Assembly: GCF_002632585.1 (NCBI RefSeq)
Contig: NZ_NIBV01000002.1
Location: 374,282-438,281, forward strand
Length of the DNA: 64,000 nucleotides
Direction: 5' to 3'
Origin: Xenorhabdus szentirmaii DSM 16338
GTDB taxonomy: Bacteria > Pseudomonadota > Gammaproteobacteria > Enterobacterales > Enterobacteriaceae
Below the pieces are notes generated by a model. It made no database searches and was not told where the DNA came from. It was given only the letters and a program-made list of their open reading frames with translations. The position numbers and the translations under genes are program-made. The stretch's first letter is position 1, and every line of letters starts with the position of its first letter. This document shows, piece after piece, positions 54,588 through 64,000 of the stretch.

Positions 54588-57395
54588 ATGCAGAACGGCG
54601 CAATGAAGGACTGGCTGGACTCAAGCTTTTTGGCTGGTGCAAACCAGTCTTACATAGAGCAAATCTATGAAGACTATATAACCGATCCTAACTCTGTTGA
54701 TGAAAGTTGGAGAGAAATTTTCCAACAGTTACCGGATTCAGGACTTAGCGGGGAACAACTTCACTCACAGACACGCGATTACTTCCGTCGTCTGGCAAAG
54801 GATGCCACGCGTTACCACACTTCAGTCAGCGATCCAGCAATGGATGCAAAACAAGTCAAAGTTTTGCAACTTATCAATGCATTCCGCTTCCGCGGACATC
54901 AACATGCAAACCTTGATCCATTGGGATTATGGAAACAGGAACCTGTCGCAGATCTCGATCCTGCTTTCCATAATTTAACAAAAGCGGATTTTGAAGAAAC
55001 CTTTAACGTAGGCTCTTTTGCCATTGGCAAAGAGACAATGAAATTGGCCGATTTGTACGACTCCCTGAAGCGCATTTATTGCGGTTCAATTGGTGCGGAA
55101 TACATGCATATCACCAATACAGAAGAAAAACGCTGGATTCAGCAACGTCTCGAGTCTGTGGCAGTCAATTCACAATTCAATGCAGAAGAAAAGCATCGTT
55201 TTCTGAAAGAATTAACGGCTGCGGAAGGCTTGGAACGTTATCTGGGAGCGAAATTCCCGGGGGCGAAACGTTTCTCTCTTGAAGGGGGTGACGCGCTTAT
55301 CCTTATGCTGAAAGAGTTGATCCGTCACGCAGGTAAACAAGATACTCGTGAAGTTGTATTGGGAATGGCGCACCGTGGTCGTCTCAATGTACTCGTTAAC
55401 CTTTTAGGTAAAAAACCAGCCGATTTATTCGATGAGTTTGCGGGAAAACACAAAGAACACCTTGGTACCGGTGACGTTAAATACCACCAAGGTTTCTCTT
55501 CTGATTTCGAAACAGAAGGTGGTCTGGTGCATTTAGCGCTGGCCTTTAACCCATCTCACCTTGAAATTGTCAGCCCAGTTGTTATCGGTTCAGTACGCGC
55601 CCGCCGTGATCGTCTTGATGAAGGTCGCAGCAACATGGTCCTGCCTGTTACTATCCACGGTGATGCCGCTGTTACAGGGCAAGGCGTTGTTCAGGAAACA
55701 CTGAACATGTCTCAGGCTCGTGGTTACGAAGTGGGTGGTACAGTACGCATTGTGGTTAACAACCAAGTCGGTTTTACGACTTCCAATCCTAAAGATGCAC
55801 GCTCAACGCAATATTGTACTGATATTGTGAAGATGGTTCAGGCGCCGATTTTCCACGTTAATGCCGATGATCCTGAAGCTGTTGCATTTGTTACCCGTTT
55901 GGCGCTTGATTTCCGTAATACCTTCAAACGTGACGTGATGATCGACTTGGTGTGCTATCGCCGCCATGGTCATAACGAAGCGGATGAACCAAGTGCAACT
56001 CAGCCGTTGATGTACCAGAAAATCAAAAAGCAGGCAACAGCGCGCAAAATTTATGGTGATAAGCTGATAGCAGAAGGTTTGCTGGCGGCTAATGATGTTA
56101 CAGAGATGGTGAACCTGTACCGTGATGCGCTGGATCATGGTGAATGTGTTGTTGATGAATGGCGTCCAATGGGGCTGCACTCATTCACTTGGGAACCATA
56201 CCTGAACCATGAATGGGATGAAGAATATCCGCATCAAGTGGATATGAAACGCCTGCAAGATCTCGGTAAGCGTATCAGTTCTATTCCTGTTGAAGTTGAA
56301 ATGCACTCCCGTGTTGCAAAAATTTATGGTGACCGTGCTGAAATGGCAAACGGCAACAAGCTGTTTGACTGGGGCGGAGCGGAAAACCTGGCTTATGCAA
56401 CGTTGGTTGATGAAGGTATTCCTGTGCGTCTTTCTGGTGAAGATGCGGGCCGTGGTACTTTCTTCCATCGTCATGCAGTGATTCACAACCAGACTAATGC
56501 TTCTGTTTATGTGCCGTTGGCAAATATTCACAATAGTCAGGGAGTGTTCAATGTATGGGACTCCGTGTTGTCAGAAGAAGCGGTGCTGGCATTTGAATAC
56601 GGTTATGCAACCACAGAACCTCGTGTACTGACAATTTGGGAAGCGCAGTTTGGTGATTTTGCCAACGTAGCTCAGACAGTCATTGACCAGTTCATCAGCT
56701 CTGGCGAACAAAAATGGGGCCGTATGTGTGGTCTGGTGATGTTATTGCCACATGGCTATGAAGGTCAGGGGCCAGAGCACTCATCAGCACGTCTGGAGCG
56801 TTACCTGCAACTGTGCGCAGAACAAAATATGCAGGTGTGCGTACCTTCGACCCCGGCTCAGGTTTATCACATGCTGCGCCGTCAGGCACTGCGTGGTATG
56901 CGTCGTCCACTTATCGTTATGTCACCTAAATCGCTGCTTCGTCATCCGTTGGCTGTCTCTAGTCTGGAGGAGTTGGCTGAAGGCAAATTTGAGCCAGTGA
57001 TTGGTGAAATTGACGCGTTGGCTCCGAAAGATGTTAAACGCGTTGTACTTTGTTCCGGTAAAGTTTATTACGATCTGCTGGAACAGCGTCGTAAGAATGA
57101 ACAGACCAATGTTGCTATCGTGCGCATTGAACAGCTGTACCCATTCCCACGTCAGGATTTACAAGCTCAGCTTGAGCAATATGCCCATGTTCATGATTTT
57201 GTCTGGTGTCAGGAAGAACCATTGAACCAAGGGGCTTGGTATTGCAGCCAACACAATTTCCGTGAAGCGATCCCATTTGGGGCATCTTTACGTTATGCAG
57301 GTCGTCCAGCATCTGCTTCCCCGGCTGTGGGATATACGTCTGTTCACCAGAAGCAACAGCAAGCACTGGTTGATGACGCTCTGAACGTTGAATAA
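54588..57395 (+). CDS. sucA: 2-oxoglutarate dehydrogenase E1 component
   Basis: 935 residues (E. coli 933), the thiamine-diphosphate decarboxylase of the 2-oxoglutarate dehydrogenase complex. The N-terminal SQTRDYFRRLAKD-type lead is followed by GHQHANLDPLGLW, the HRGRLNVLVN segment, the ThDP/Mg region IHGDAAVTGQGVVQETLNMS through NNQVGFTT, and the C-terminal GPEHSSARLERYLQLCAEQN and VWCQEEPLNQGAWYC. ATG 54588 has AAGGGAT upstream. sucB begins 14 bases after the stop. Confidence 0.98.
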   Translation: MQNGAMKDWLDSSFLAGANQSYIEQIYEDYITDPNSVDESWREIFQQLPDSGLSGEQLHSQTRDYFRRLAKDATRYHTSVSDPAMDAKQVKVLQLINAFRFRGHQHANLDPLGLWKQEPVADLDPAFHNLTKADFEETFNVGSFAIGKETMKLADLYDSLKRIYCGSIGAEYMHITNTEEKRWIQQRLESVAVNSQFNAEEKHRFLKELTAAEGLERYLGAKFPGAKRFSLEGGDALILMLKELIRHAGKQDTREVVLGMAHRGRLNVLVNLLGKKPADLFDEFAGKHKEHLGTGDVKYHQGFSSDFETEGGLVHLALAFNPSHLEIVSPVVIGSVRARRDRLDEGRSNMVLPVTIHGDAAVTGQGVVQETLNMSQARGYEVGGTVRIVVNNQVGFTTSNPKDARSTQYCTDIVKMVQAPIFHVNADDPEAVAFVTRLALDFRNTFKRDVMIDLVCYRRHGHNEADEPSATQPLMYQKIKKQATARKIYGDKLIAEGLLAANDVTEMVNLYRDALDHGECVVDEWRPMGLHSFTWEPYLNHEWDEEYPHQVDMKRLQDLGKRISSIPVEVEMHSRVAKIYGDRAEMANGNKLFDWGGAENLAYATLVDEGIPVRLSGEDAGRGTFFHRHAVIHNQTNASVYVPLANIHNSQGVFNVWDSVLSEEAVLAFEYGYATTEPRVLTIWEAQFGDFANVAQTVIDQFISSGEQKWGRMCGLVMLLPHGYEGQGPEHSSARLERYLQLCAEQNMQVCVPSTPAQVYHMLRRQALRGMRRPLIVMSPKSLLRHPLAVSSLEELAEGKFEPVIGEIDALAPKDVKRVVLCSGKVYYDLLEQRRKNEQTNVAIVRIEQLYPFPRQDLQAQLEQYAHVHDFVWCQEEPLNQGAWYCSQHNFREAIPFGASLRYAGRPASASPAVGYTSVHQKQQQALVDDALNVE

Positions 57396-57409
57396 ATTAA
57401 GGATAGAAA

Positions 57410-58627
57410 ATGAGTAGCGTAGAAATTCTGGTTCCGGACCTTCCTGAATCTGTTGCAGATGCCACTGTTGCGACATGGCATAAAAAACCAGGTGACACCA
57501 TTGAGCGTGACGAAGTGCTGGTTGAAATTGAAACTGACAAAGTTGTTTTGGAAGTACCAGCAAGCGAAGCGGGTGTTCTGGAAGCCATTCTGGAAGAAGA
57601 AGGGGCCACTGTACTGTCCAGACAACTGCTTGGTCGTATTCGCCTTGGTGACAGCACAGGTATACCTGCTGACGTGAAAGGAACAACAGAAGCAACACCA
57701 GCACAGCGTCAGACAGCTTCTTTGGAAGAAGAAAGCAATGATGCATTGAGCCCGGCGGTTCGTCGCCTGATTGCAGAGCATGACTTAGATCCTGCTGCAA
57801 TCAGAGGCAGTGGTGTTGGTGGTCGTATTGTCCGTGAAGACGTAGAAAAACACATTGCTGCGAATAAAAAAGAAAGTGACAAACCTGCTGCGGCGGCAGC
57901 TGCTTCACAGACGTCTTCTCTGCCACACCGCAGTGAAAAACGTGTTCCGATGACTCGTCTGCGCAAGCGTGTTGCAGAGCGTCTGCTGGAAGCGAAAAAC
58001 AATACAGCAATGTTGACGACTTTCAATGAAGTCAATATGAAGCCAATTCAGGAACTGCGTAAGCAGTATGGCGACGCGTTTGAAAAACGTCATGGCATGC
58101 GTTTGGGCTTTATGTCTTTCTATGTGAAAGCAGTCGTTGAAGCACTGAAACGCTACCCAGAAGTTAACGCTTCTATTGATGGTACTGACGTGGTTTACCA
58201 CAACTATTTTGATATCAGCATTGCGGTATCCACACCACGTGGCCTGGTAACACCAGTTCTGCGTGATGCAGATGCACTGAGCATGGCTGAAATTGAGAAA
58301 AGCATCAAAGAACTGGCTATCAAAGGCCGCGACGGCAAATTGACCGTTGAGGAACTCACTGGCGGCAATTTCACCATTACCAATGGCGGTGTTTTCGGTT
58401 CCTTGATGTCTACGCCGATCATTAACCCACCACAAAGTGCGATCCTCGGTATGCATGCCATCAAAGATCGCCCAATGGCAGTCAATGGTCAGGTTGAGAT
58501 CCTCCCGATGATGTATCTGGCGCTTTCTTATGATCACCGTTTGATTGACGGTCGTGAATCAGTAGGCTTCCTGGTGACCATCAAAGAAATGCTGGAAGAT
58601 CCAACACGTTTGTTGCTGGATGTATAG
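57410..58627 (+). CDS. sucB: Dihydrolipoyl succinyltransferase (E2 of 2-oxoglutarate dehydrogenase)
   Basis: 405 residues, the E. coli length. The lipoyl domain (1-80) carries the lipoyl-lysine at Lys44 in [12 protein letters not shown]; the peripheral-subunit-binding domain has [20 protein letters not shown] (about 112-150); an Ala-rich linker follows; the catalytic domain ends with [15 protein letters not shown] (His376, Asp380). It forms the core of the complex with SucA and Lpd (lpd is not in this window). Confidence 0.98.
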   Translation: MSSVEILVPDLPESVADATVATWHKKPGDTIERDEVLVEIETDKVVLEVPASEAGVLEAILEEEGATVLSRQLLGRIRLGDSTGIPADVKGTTEATPAQRQTASLEEESNDALSPAVRRLIAEHDLDPAAIRGSGVGGRIVREDVEKHIAANKKESDKPAAAAAASQTSSLPHRSEKRVPMTRLRKRVAERLLEAKNNTAMLTTFNEVNMKPIQELRKQYGDAFEKRHGMRLGFMSFYVKAVVEALKRYPEVNASIDGTDVVYHNYFDISIAVSTPRGLVTPVLRDADALSMAEIEKSIKELAIKGRDGKLTVEELTGGNFTITNGGVFGSLMSTPIINPPQSAILGMHAIKDRPMAVNGQVEILPMMYLALSYDHRLIDGRESVGFLVTIKEMLEDPTRLLLDV

Positions 58628-58743
58628 CATCATTATTGGCGAAATGTGTTGAATACCGCCAAGTCTGAAGTAGTACGACGTTGATGTAAGAATGTATATG
58701 CAGGCCAGTCCTTTTTGGACTGGTCATATCCAGAGCAACAAGA

Positions 58744-58872
58744 TTATACCTTATAGATTTCGCGATGCTGTGCGATGGCAAGAGAGTGAATCCCCGGGAA
58801 TATAGATAACTATGTGACTGGAGTGAGCGAAGGCAGCCAACAAAGCAGCAACGTGAAAGATGACAGGTATAG
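58744..58872 (+). repeat. ERIC element, full-length, between sucB and sucC
   Basis: The most canonical copy in the window: left end TATACCTTATAGATTTCGCG, middle GAGAGTGAATCCCCGGGAAT, right half GGAGTGAGCGAAGGCAGCCA and end GTGAAAGATGACAGGTATA. About 129 bases. It sits inside the suc operon, 44 bases before sucC. Confidence 0.85.
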
Positions 58873-58915
58873 AAGGTAATTTACCTTTCTTATACTAAAT
58901 TATGGATAGAACATC

Positions 58916-60082
58916 ATGAATTTACACGAGTATCAGGCAAAACAACTTTTTGCACGGTATGGTTTACCAGCACCAGCTGGTTATGCTTGTACCACTCCGC
59001 GCGAAGCAGAAGAAGCAGCATCCAAGATTGGTTCAGGTCCTTGGGTCGTTAAATGTCAGGTTCATGCAGGTGGCCGCGGTAAGGCTGGTGGCGTGAAAGT
59101 CGTCAACAGCAAGGAAGATATCCGTGCGTTTGCTGAACAATGGCTGGGTAAACGACTGGTAACATACCAGACAGATGCACAGGGGCAACCTGTTCATCAG
59201 GTCTTGGTAGAAGGTGCAACCGATATTGCCAAGGAGCTGTATCTTGGGGCTGTTGTTGACCGTGGTACACGTCGTGTAGTGTTTATGGCCTCTACTGAAG
59301 GTGGCGTCGAAATAGAAAAAGTGGCGGAAGAAACGCCCGAACTGATTCATAAAGCAATCATCGACCCACTAACTGGCCCTATGCCTTATCAAGGCCGTGA
59401 ATTAGCGTTCAAACTCGGTTTGACAGGTAAGCAGGTTGGTCAATTCACCAAAATTTTCTTGGGACTGGCTAACTTGTTCCTGGAGCGTGATTTAGCTCTG
59501 GTTGAAATCAACCCGTTGGTTATCACAACGCAAGGTGACCTGATCTGTCTGGATGGAAAATTAGGCGCAGATGGTAACGCGATGTTCCGTCAGGCTGAAT
59601 TGCGTGAAATGCACGATCCTTCACAGGAAGATCCGCGTGAAGCTCAGGCGGCTCAATGGGAACTGAACTACGTTGCACTGGACGGCAACATCGGTTGCAT
59701 GGTGAATGGTGCGGGTTTGGCAATGGGTACCATGGACATTGTCAAACTGCATGGCGGTGCACCGGCAAACTTCCTTGATGTGGGTGGTGGCGCGACTAAA
59801 GAGCGTGTGACCGAAGCATTCAAGATCATCTTGTCAGATGAAAATGTTAAAGCGGTTTTTGTAAATATCTTTGGTGGTATTGTCCGTTGTGACCTGATTG
59901 CTGACGGTATTATTGGTGCGGTGGAAGAAGTGGGTGTCAACGTACCGGTAGTCGTTCGTCTGGAAGGAAACAATGCTGAATTGGGTGCTAAGAAACTGGC
60001 AGACAGTGGTCTGAACATCATTGCAGCAACCAGTTTGACAGACGCAGCTAAACAGGCAGTAGCAGCAGCGGGGAATAAATAA
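58916..60082 (+). CDS. sucC: Succinyl-CoA synthetase beta subunit
   Basis: 388 residues, the E. coli length. An ATP-grasp N-terminal domain ([42 protein letters not shown]) is followed by a C-terminal CoA-ligase domain ([37 protein letters not shown]). With SucD it converts succinyl-CoA to succinate with substrate-level phosphorylation. It is separated from sucB by 288 bases containing an ERIC element. The stop overlaps the sucD start (TAATG). Confidence 0.98.
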   Translation: MNLHEYQAKQLFARYGLPAPAGYACTTPREAEEAASKIGSGPWVVKCQVHAGGRGKAGGVKVVNSKEDIRAFAEQWLGKRLVTYQTDAQGQPVHQVLVEGATDIAKELYLGAVVDRGTRRVVFMASTEGGVEIEKVAEETPELIHKAIIDPLTGPMPYQGRELAFKLGLTGKQVGQFTKIFLGLANLFLERDLALVEINPLVITTQGDLICLDGKLGADGNAMFRQAELREMHDPSQEDPREAQAAQWELNYVALDGNIGCMVNGAGLAMGTMDIVKLHGGAPANFLDVGGGATKERVTEAFKIILSDENVKAVFVNIFGGIVRCDLIADGIIGAVEEVGVNVPVVVRLEGNNAELGAKKLADSGLNIIAATSLTDAAKQAVAAAGNK

Positions 60083-60951
60083 TGTCTATTTTAATCGATA
60101 AAAACACCAAAGTGATTTGTCAGGGTTTTACTGGCAGCCAAGGTACTTTCCACTCCGAACAAGCGATTGCTTACGGTACTCAAATGGTTGGTGGTGTAAC
60201 ACCCGGTAAAGGTGGTACTGAGCATCTGGGCTTACCGGTATTCAATACCGTGCGTGAAGCAGTTGAAGCCACGGGTGCGACAGCGTCTATTATTTATGTT
60301 CCGGCTCCATTCTGCAAAGATTCTATTCTGGAAGCGATTGATGCGGGCATTAAGCTTATCATCACGATTACAGAAGGTATCCCGACGCTTGATATGCTGA
60401 CAGTGAAAGTAAAACTGGATCAGGCTGGTGTTCGCATGATCGGTCCTAACTGTCCGGGTGTTATCACTCCGGGTGAATGTAAGATCGGGATTATGCCTGG
60501 TCATATTCACAAAGCAGGTAAAGTCGGTATCGTATCCCGTTCTGGTACATTGACGTATGAAGCTGTTAAACAGACGACTGATGCGGGCCTGGGCCAGTCT
60601 ACCTGTGTTGGTATCGGTGGTGATCCAATCCCTGGTTCAAACTTTATCGATATCCTGAAGCTGTTCCAAGAAGATCCACAAACCGAAGCCATCGTTATGA
60701 TTGGTGAAATCGGTGGTACAGCTGAAGAAGAAGCCGCAGCGTACATCAAAGAGCATGTCACTAAACCCGTCGTTGCTTATATCGCGGGTGTAACCGCACC
60801 TAAAGGTAAGCGCATGGGGCATGCTGGCGCAATTATCGCTGGTGGTAAAGGAACCGCTGATGAGAAATTTGCTGCACTGGAAGCGGCTGGCGTGAAGACT
60901 GTTCGCAGTCTTGCTGATATTGGTGATGCAGTAAAAGAGCTATTGGCATAA
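60082..60951 (+). CDS. sucD: Succinyl-CoA synthetase alpha subunit
   Basis: 289 residues, the E. coli length. The CoA-binding Rossmann domain is [19 protein letters not shown], and the phospho-histidine is in GRMGHAGAI-type context ([20 protein letters not shown]). [20 protein letters not shown] and [12 protein letters not shown] are conserved. It is coupled to sucC by a one-base overlap and followed by a terminator. Confidence 0.98.
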   Translation: MSILIDKNTKVICQGFTGSQGTFHSEQAIAYGTQMVGGVTPGKGGTEHLGLPVFNTVREAVEATGATASIIYVPAPFCKDSILEAIDAGIKLIITITEGIPTLDMLTVKVKLDQAGVRMIGPNCPGVITPGECKIGIMPGHIHKAGKVGIVSRSGTLTYEAVKQTTDAGLGQSTCVGIGGDPIPGSNFIDILKLFQEDPQTEAIVMIGEIGGTAEEEAAAYIKEHVTKPVVAYIAGVTAPKGKRMGHAGAIIAGGKGTADEKFAALEAAGVKTVRSLADIGDAVKELLA

Positions 60952-60979
60952 TCAATTATAAAATAAGCTATTTTTATAG

Positions 60980-61010
60980 AAAAGGCTGCCGTAAGGTGGC
61001 CTTTTATTTT
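60980..61010 (+). terminator. Rho-independent terminator of the suc operon
   Basis: Stem AAGGCTGCC / GGTGGCCTT (pairing through two G-U wobbles) with a GTAA loop, followed by TTATTTTATTT, 30 bases after sucD. Confidence 0.8.
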
Positions 61011-61593
61011 ATTTATTCATAATATTAACAGCGGGTTAGTCAGGTTATTGAGAAATTACATTCAAACTTAATTGAACTGATTTTAATGGAATCTATTTAT
61101 TTCATTAATTAAATTTAAAATATAGAAAAAATATATTTTTCTATTATGAAAAAGAAAAGTTAATTTTATAAAGCATTTTAGAGCAAAAAATAAATTAAAG
61201 TTCATTGTAAATAACAAGCTGTTAACATTGGATAAACCAGAATGAAATAACAGTTGTAAAGATTAACAAACTAAGAGAAAAATTGACTAAAATCAACTTA
61301 TTAATCTGGATAATATTCGTTAAACTTGATTTAATTGATTTAAAATATATAAATAGTGCCTCCGAGAATGTATGCATTGTTGACCTATATTCAGAATTCG
61401 AAGCTGAATCACGTAAATCTTATTTATTGTATGTGAATATGGGCGTAATATTATTGTGGTATATACTGGATTTAGATTTAAGTTAATAATTCATTATTGT
61501 GTTTTAGGCATTTATTGCTGGTAGTTACGAGACTTTTTTATGAAGTCGGGTTGCCGCAAGTCGGTGTCTTCCTGCTAGGAGCAAGGAGTCAAG
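61011..61593. promoter_or_regulatory. cydA upstream region with FNR-like box
   Basis: 583 strongly AT-rich bases with no supported gene. TTGAC-TAAA-ATCAA at 61283-61296 differs from the FNR consensus TTGAT-N4-ATCAA at one base. Several GTTAAC/GATTAAC motifs around 61220-61270 are compatible with ArcA binding. Both regulators act on cydAB in E. coli. A short open frame starting inside the box has no ribosome site and is discounted. Confidence 0.5.
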
Positions 61594-63165
61594 ATGTTTG
61601 ATATTGTCGAACTGTCACGATTACAGTTTGCTTTAACTGCCATGTACCATTTCCTGTTCGTGCCATTGACGCTTGGTATGGCGTTTTTGCTTGCGATCAT
61701 GGAAACGGTATATGTCCTTTCTGGCAAACAAATCTATAAAGATATGACAAAGTTCTGGGGCAAGTTATTTGGTATTAACTTTGCTCTGGGTGTTGCAACG
61801 GGCTTGACCATGGAGTTCCAATTCGGGACGAACTGGTCATATTTCTCGCATTATGTTGGTGATATTTTTGGTGCACCGCTGGCTATCGAAGGTTTGATGG
61901 CATTCTTCCTCGAATCCACATTCGTTGGTTTATTTTTCTTCGGGTGGGATCGTCTGAGCAAGAAACAGCATTTGGCGGTCACTTGGCTGGTTGCGTTAGG
62001 TTCTAACTTTTCTGCTTTGTGGATACTGATTGCGAATGGTTGGATGCAAAACCCGATTGCGTCTGATTTCAATTTCGAAACCATGCGAATGGAAATGGTA
62101 AGTTTCAGTGAACTGGTACTTAATCCGGTTGCTCAGGTGAAATTCGTTCATACTGTTGCTGCGGGTTATGTTACAGGCGCTGTTTTTGTGTTGGGTATCA
62201 GTTCTTACTATTTACTCAAAGGCCGGGACATCGCGTTTGCTAAGCGTTCTTTTGCTATTGCGGCAAGCTTTGGTATGGCTGCGGTATTGTCTGTTATCGT
62301 TCTGGGTGATGAATCCGGATATGAAATGGGGGATGTGCAGAAAACCAAATTAGCGGCGATTGAAGCAGAGTGGGAAACTCAACCTCCTCCGGCTGCGTTC
62401 ACACTGATTGGTATTCCAGATCAAGACACGATGGAAAATAAATACTCCATCCAAATTCCTTATGTTTTGGGTCTGATTGCCACTCGCTCCACAGATACCC
62501 CTGTTGTTGGCCTGCGTGATTTGATGGGGCAGCACGAGCAGCGTATCCGCAACGGCATCAAAGCATACGGGTTGTTGGAAGAACTGCGTTCAGGTGTTAC
62601 GGACCCAAGTGTTCGCCATGCATTTAATGAAAGCAAGAAAGATCTTGGCTACGGTATGCTTGTCAAACGTTATACCGAAAACGTCACTGATGCGACAGAA
62701 GAACAGATTAAAGCAGCTGCCAAAGATTCTATTCCACGTGTGGCGCCGCTCTATTTCGCATTCCGTATCATGGTTGCCGCAGGTTTTATCATGCTGTTGG
62801 TTATCGGCCTGTCATTCCTGAGCGTGATCCGCAATCGTATCGGCCAGTATAAATGGTTGCTGCGGGCAGCACTGTTCAGCATTCCATTGCCGTGGATTGC
62901 CGTTGAAGCCGGATGGTTTGTTGCAGAATATGGCCGTCAGCCATGGGCAATCGGTGAAGTTCTTCCAACCGCTGTTGCAGCCTCGACACGCAGTGTTGGT
63001 GATCTGATTTTCTCAATGGCATTGATTTGTGGTCTGTACACCTTGTTTTTGATCGCGGAAATGTTCTTGATGTTCAAATTTGCTCGTCTTGGCCCAAGTA
63101 GCCTCAAGACCGGGCGTTATCACTTTGAACAAAAAACAGTTTCTTCAGCGAACAATATTGAGTAA
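61594..63165 (+). CDS. cydA: Cytochrome bd-I ubiquinol oxidase subunit I
   Basis: 523 residues (E. coli 522), nine-helix inner-membrane subunit of the high-affinity bd oxidase. Haem ligand His19 lies in [36 protein letters not shown], the quinol-binding Q-loop region ([30 protein letters not shown]) and [19 protein letters not shown] are conserved. GCAAGGAGT precedes the ATG. cydB starts 14 bases after the stop. Confidence 0.98.
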   Translation: MFDIVELSRLQFALTAMYHFLFVPLTLGMAFLLAIMETVYVLSGKQIYKDMTKFWGKLFGINFALGVATGLTMEFQFGTNWSYFSHYVGDIFGAPLAIEGLMAFFLESTFVGLFFFGWDRLSKKQHLAVTWLVALGSNFSALWILIANGWMQNPIASDFNFETMRMEMVSFSELVLNPVAQVKFVHTVAAGYVTGAVFVLGISSYYLLKGRDIAFAKRSFAIAASFGMAAVLSVIVLGDESGYEMGDVQKTKLAAIEAEWETQPPPAAFTLIGIPDQDTMENKYSIQIPYVLGLIATRSTDTPVVGLRDLMGQHEQRIRNGIKAYGLLEELRSGVTDPSVRHAFNESKKDLGYGMLVKRYTENVTDATEEQIKAAAKDSIPRVAPLYFAFRIMVAAGFIMLLVIGLSFLSVIRNRIGQYKWLLRAALFSIPLPWIAVEAGWFVAEYGRQPWAIGEVLPTAVAASTRSVGDLIFSMALICGLYTLFLIAEMFLMFKFARLGPSSLKTGRYHFEQKTVSSANNIE

Positions 63166-63179
63166 GCAGGAGTCCACTT

Positions 63180-64000
63180 ATGCTTGATTATGATGTATTA
63201 CGATTTATATGGTGGCTGCTGATTGGTGTGTTGCTGATCGGTTTCACAGTGACTGATGGTTTCGATATGGGAGTAGGTATCCTGCTGAAAATCATCGGTA
63301 AAAACGATACCGAACGCCGCATCATGATTAACTCCGTTGCGCCGCACTGGGATGGTAACCAAGTCTGGTTAATCACTGCGGGCGGAGCGCTGTTTGCAGC
63401 ATGGCCAATGGTATACGCTGCGGCCTTCTCTGGCTTCTATGTGGCAATGATCCTGGTTTTAGCAGCCCTGTTTTTCCGTCCGGTTGGCTTTGATTACCGT
63501 TCAAAACTGGAAAACAGTAAATGGCGCAATATGTGGGATTGGGGGCTGGTTATCGGTAGTTTCGTTCCTGCGCTGGTCATTGGTGTCGCATTTGGTAACT
63601 TGCTGCAAGGCGTTCCGCTGGCAGTGGACTCCTACCTGCGTGTTTCCTATGAAGGTTCATTCTTCGGTTTGCTGAATCCCTATGGCCTGTTGGCTGGTGT
63701 GATTAGCCTGATGATGATAGTGACGCAAGGCGCAACTTACCTGCAAATGCGTACTGTGGGTGAATTACATCTGCGTTCCCGCATGGCAACCCATATTTGC
63801 GCAGCGATTACAGGCATTGCCTTCTTGCTGGCAGGAGTATGGCTGATTTATGGTATTGATGGCTATGTCGTAACAAGTGGCTTGGACGTTAATGGCCCAT
63901 CTAACCCGCTGCACAAAGAAGTTGTCCAGCAGGCGGGGGCATGGCTGACTAATTTCAATAATTATCCGATCCTGTGGGCGATACCGGCATTGGGTGTTTT
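63180..64000 (+). CDS. cydB: Cytochrome bd-I ubiquinol oxidase subunit II, partial
   Basis: The first 273 residues of CydB; the frame is open to the window edge. [36 protein letters not shown] and [20 protein letters not shown] are diagnostic. GCAGGAGTCC precedes ATG 63180. It forms the heterodimer with CydA; the small subunit cydX is expected beyond the edge. Confidence 0.98.
   Translation, partial: MLDYDVLRFIWWLLIGVLLIGFTVTDGFDMGVGILLKIIGKNDTERRIMINSVAPHWDGNQVWLITAGGALFAAWPMVYAAAFSGFYVAMILVLAALFFRPVGFDYRSKLENSKWRNMWDWGLVIGSFVPALVIGVAFGNLLQGVPLAVDSYLRVSYEGSFFGLLNPYGLLAGVISLMMIVTQGATYLQMRTVGELHLRSRMATHICAAITGIAFLLAGVWLIYGIDGYVVTSGLDVNGPSNPLHKEVVQQAGAWLTNFNNYPILWAIPALGV

Noticed and set aside
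57905-58537. 210-residue antisense frame inside sucB
   Set aside because: Shadow of a highly conserved core gene with biased codon use; no independent start signal or motif.
61283-61486. 67-residue frame upstream of cydA
   Set aside because: Overlaps the FNR-like box, has no ribosome site, and has the composition of AT-rich non-coding DNA.

Overview
This is a 64 kb stretch of a gammaproteobacterial chromosome, most likely from an insect-pathogenic member of the Morganellaceae (Xenorhabdus, less likely Photorhabdus). The basis is the enterobacterial core gene order (ybfF-seqA-pgm, kdpFABCDE-ybfA, ybgI, gltA-sdhCDAB-sucABCD-cydAB), moderately AT-rich DNA, ERIC-type intergenic repeats, IS200/IS1182 elements, and a MARTX toxin carrying an MCF ('makes caterpillars floppy') domain. 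The genus call is inference.

Layout. 1-3.3 kb: mobile-element debris (end of an IS1182-type transposase, a compact IS200-type element), a small membrane protein and ERIC repeats in AT-rich DNA. 3.3-5.6 kb: two FMN-dependent sulfur monooxygenases (SsuD-like and SfnG-like). 5.7-8.4 kb: a Tle1-type T6SS phospholipase gene broken by two frameshifts and a stop. 8.9-22.3 kb: one giant gene for a 4487-residue MARTX toxin (glycine-rich repeats, a DUF1-position domain, RID, ABH, MCF, CPD, C-terminal RTX repeats), with no type I secretion genes or acyltransferase nearby. 22.5-29 kb: accessory genes, including a frameshifted IMPase-family gene, a carrier-protein/alpha-beta-hydrolase fusion, a VapA-like protein, an AraC regulator and a methyltransferase.

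29-47 kb returns to the core: ybfF, seqA and pgm, two small unknown genes, a lipoprotein pullulanase, the kdpFABCDE potassium-uptake operon with a recognisable KdpE site, ybfA and ybgI. 46.2-49 kb holds a divergent MFS transporter/AraC pair and the decayed remains of an LD-carboxypeptidase, a KAS III gene and an acyl-CoA dehydrogenase. 49.1-64 kb is the TCA/respiration cluster: gltA is transcribed divergently from sdhCDAB-sucAB-sucCD, followed by cydAB (cydB runs off the window).

How it fits together: the core blocks serve potassium homeostasis, glycogen/glucose-phosphate metabolism, replication control, the TCA cycle and the bd oxidase. The accessory blocks are host-interaction and competition genes in different states of preservation. 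MARTX is intact over 13.4 kb, whereas tle1, the IMPase gene and the KAS III locus are broken. Several of those breaks are one-base losses or gains in short homopolymers, so genuine decay and sequencing error both have to be considered.
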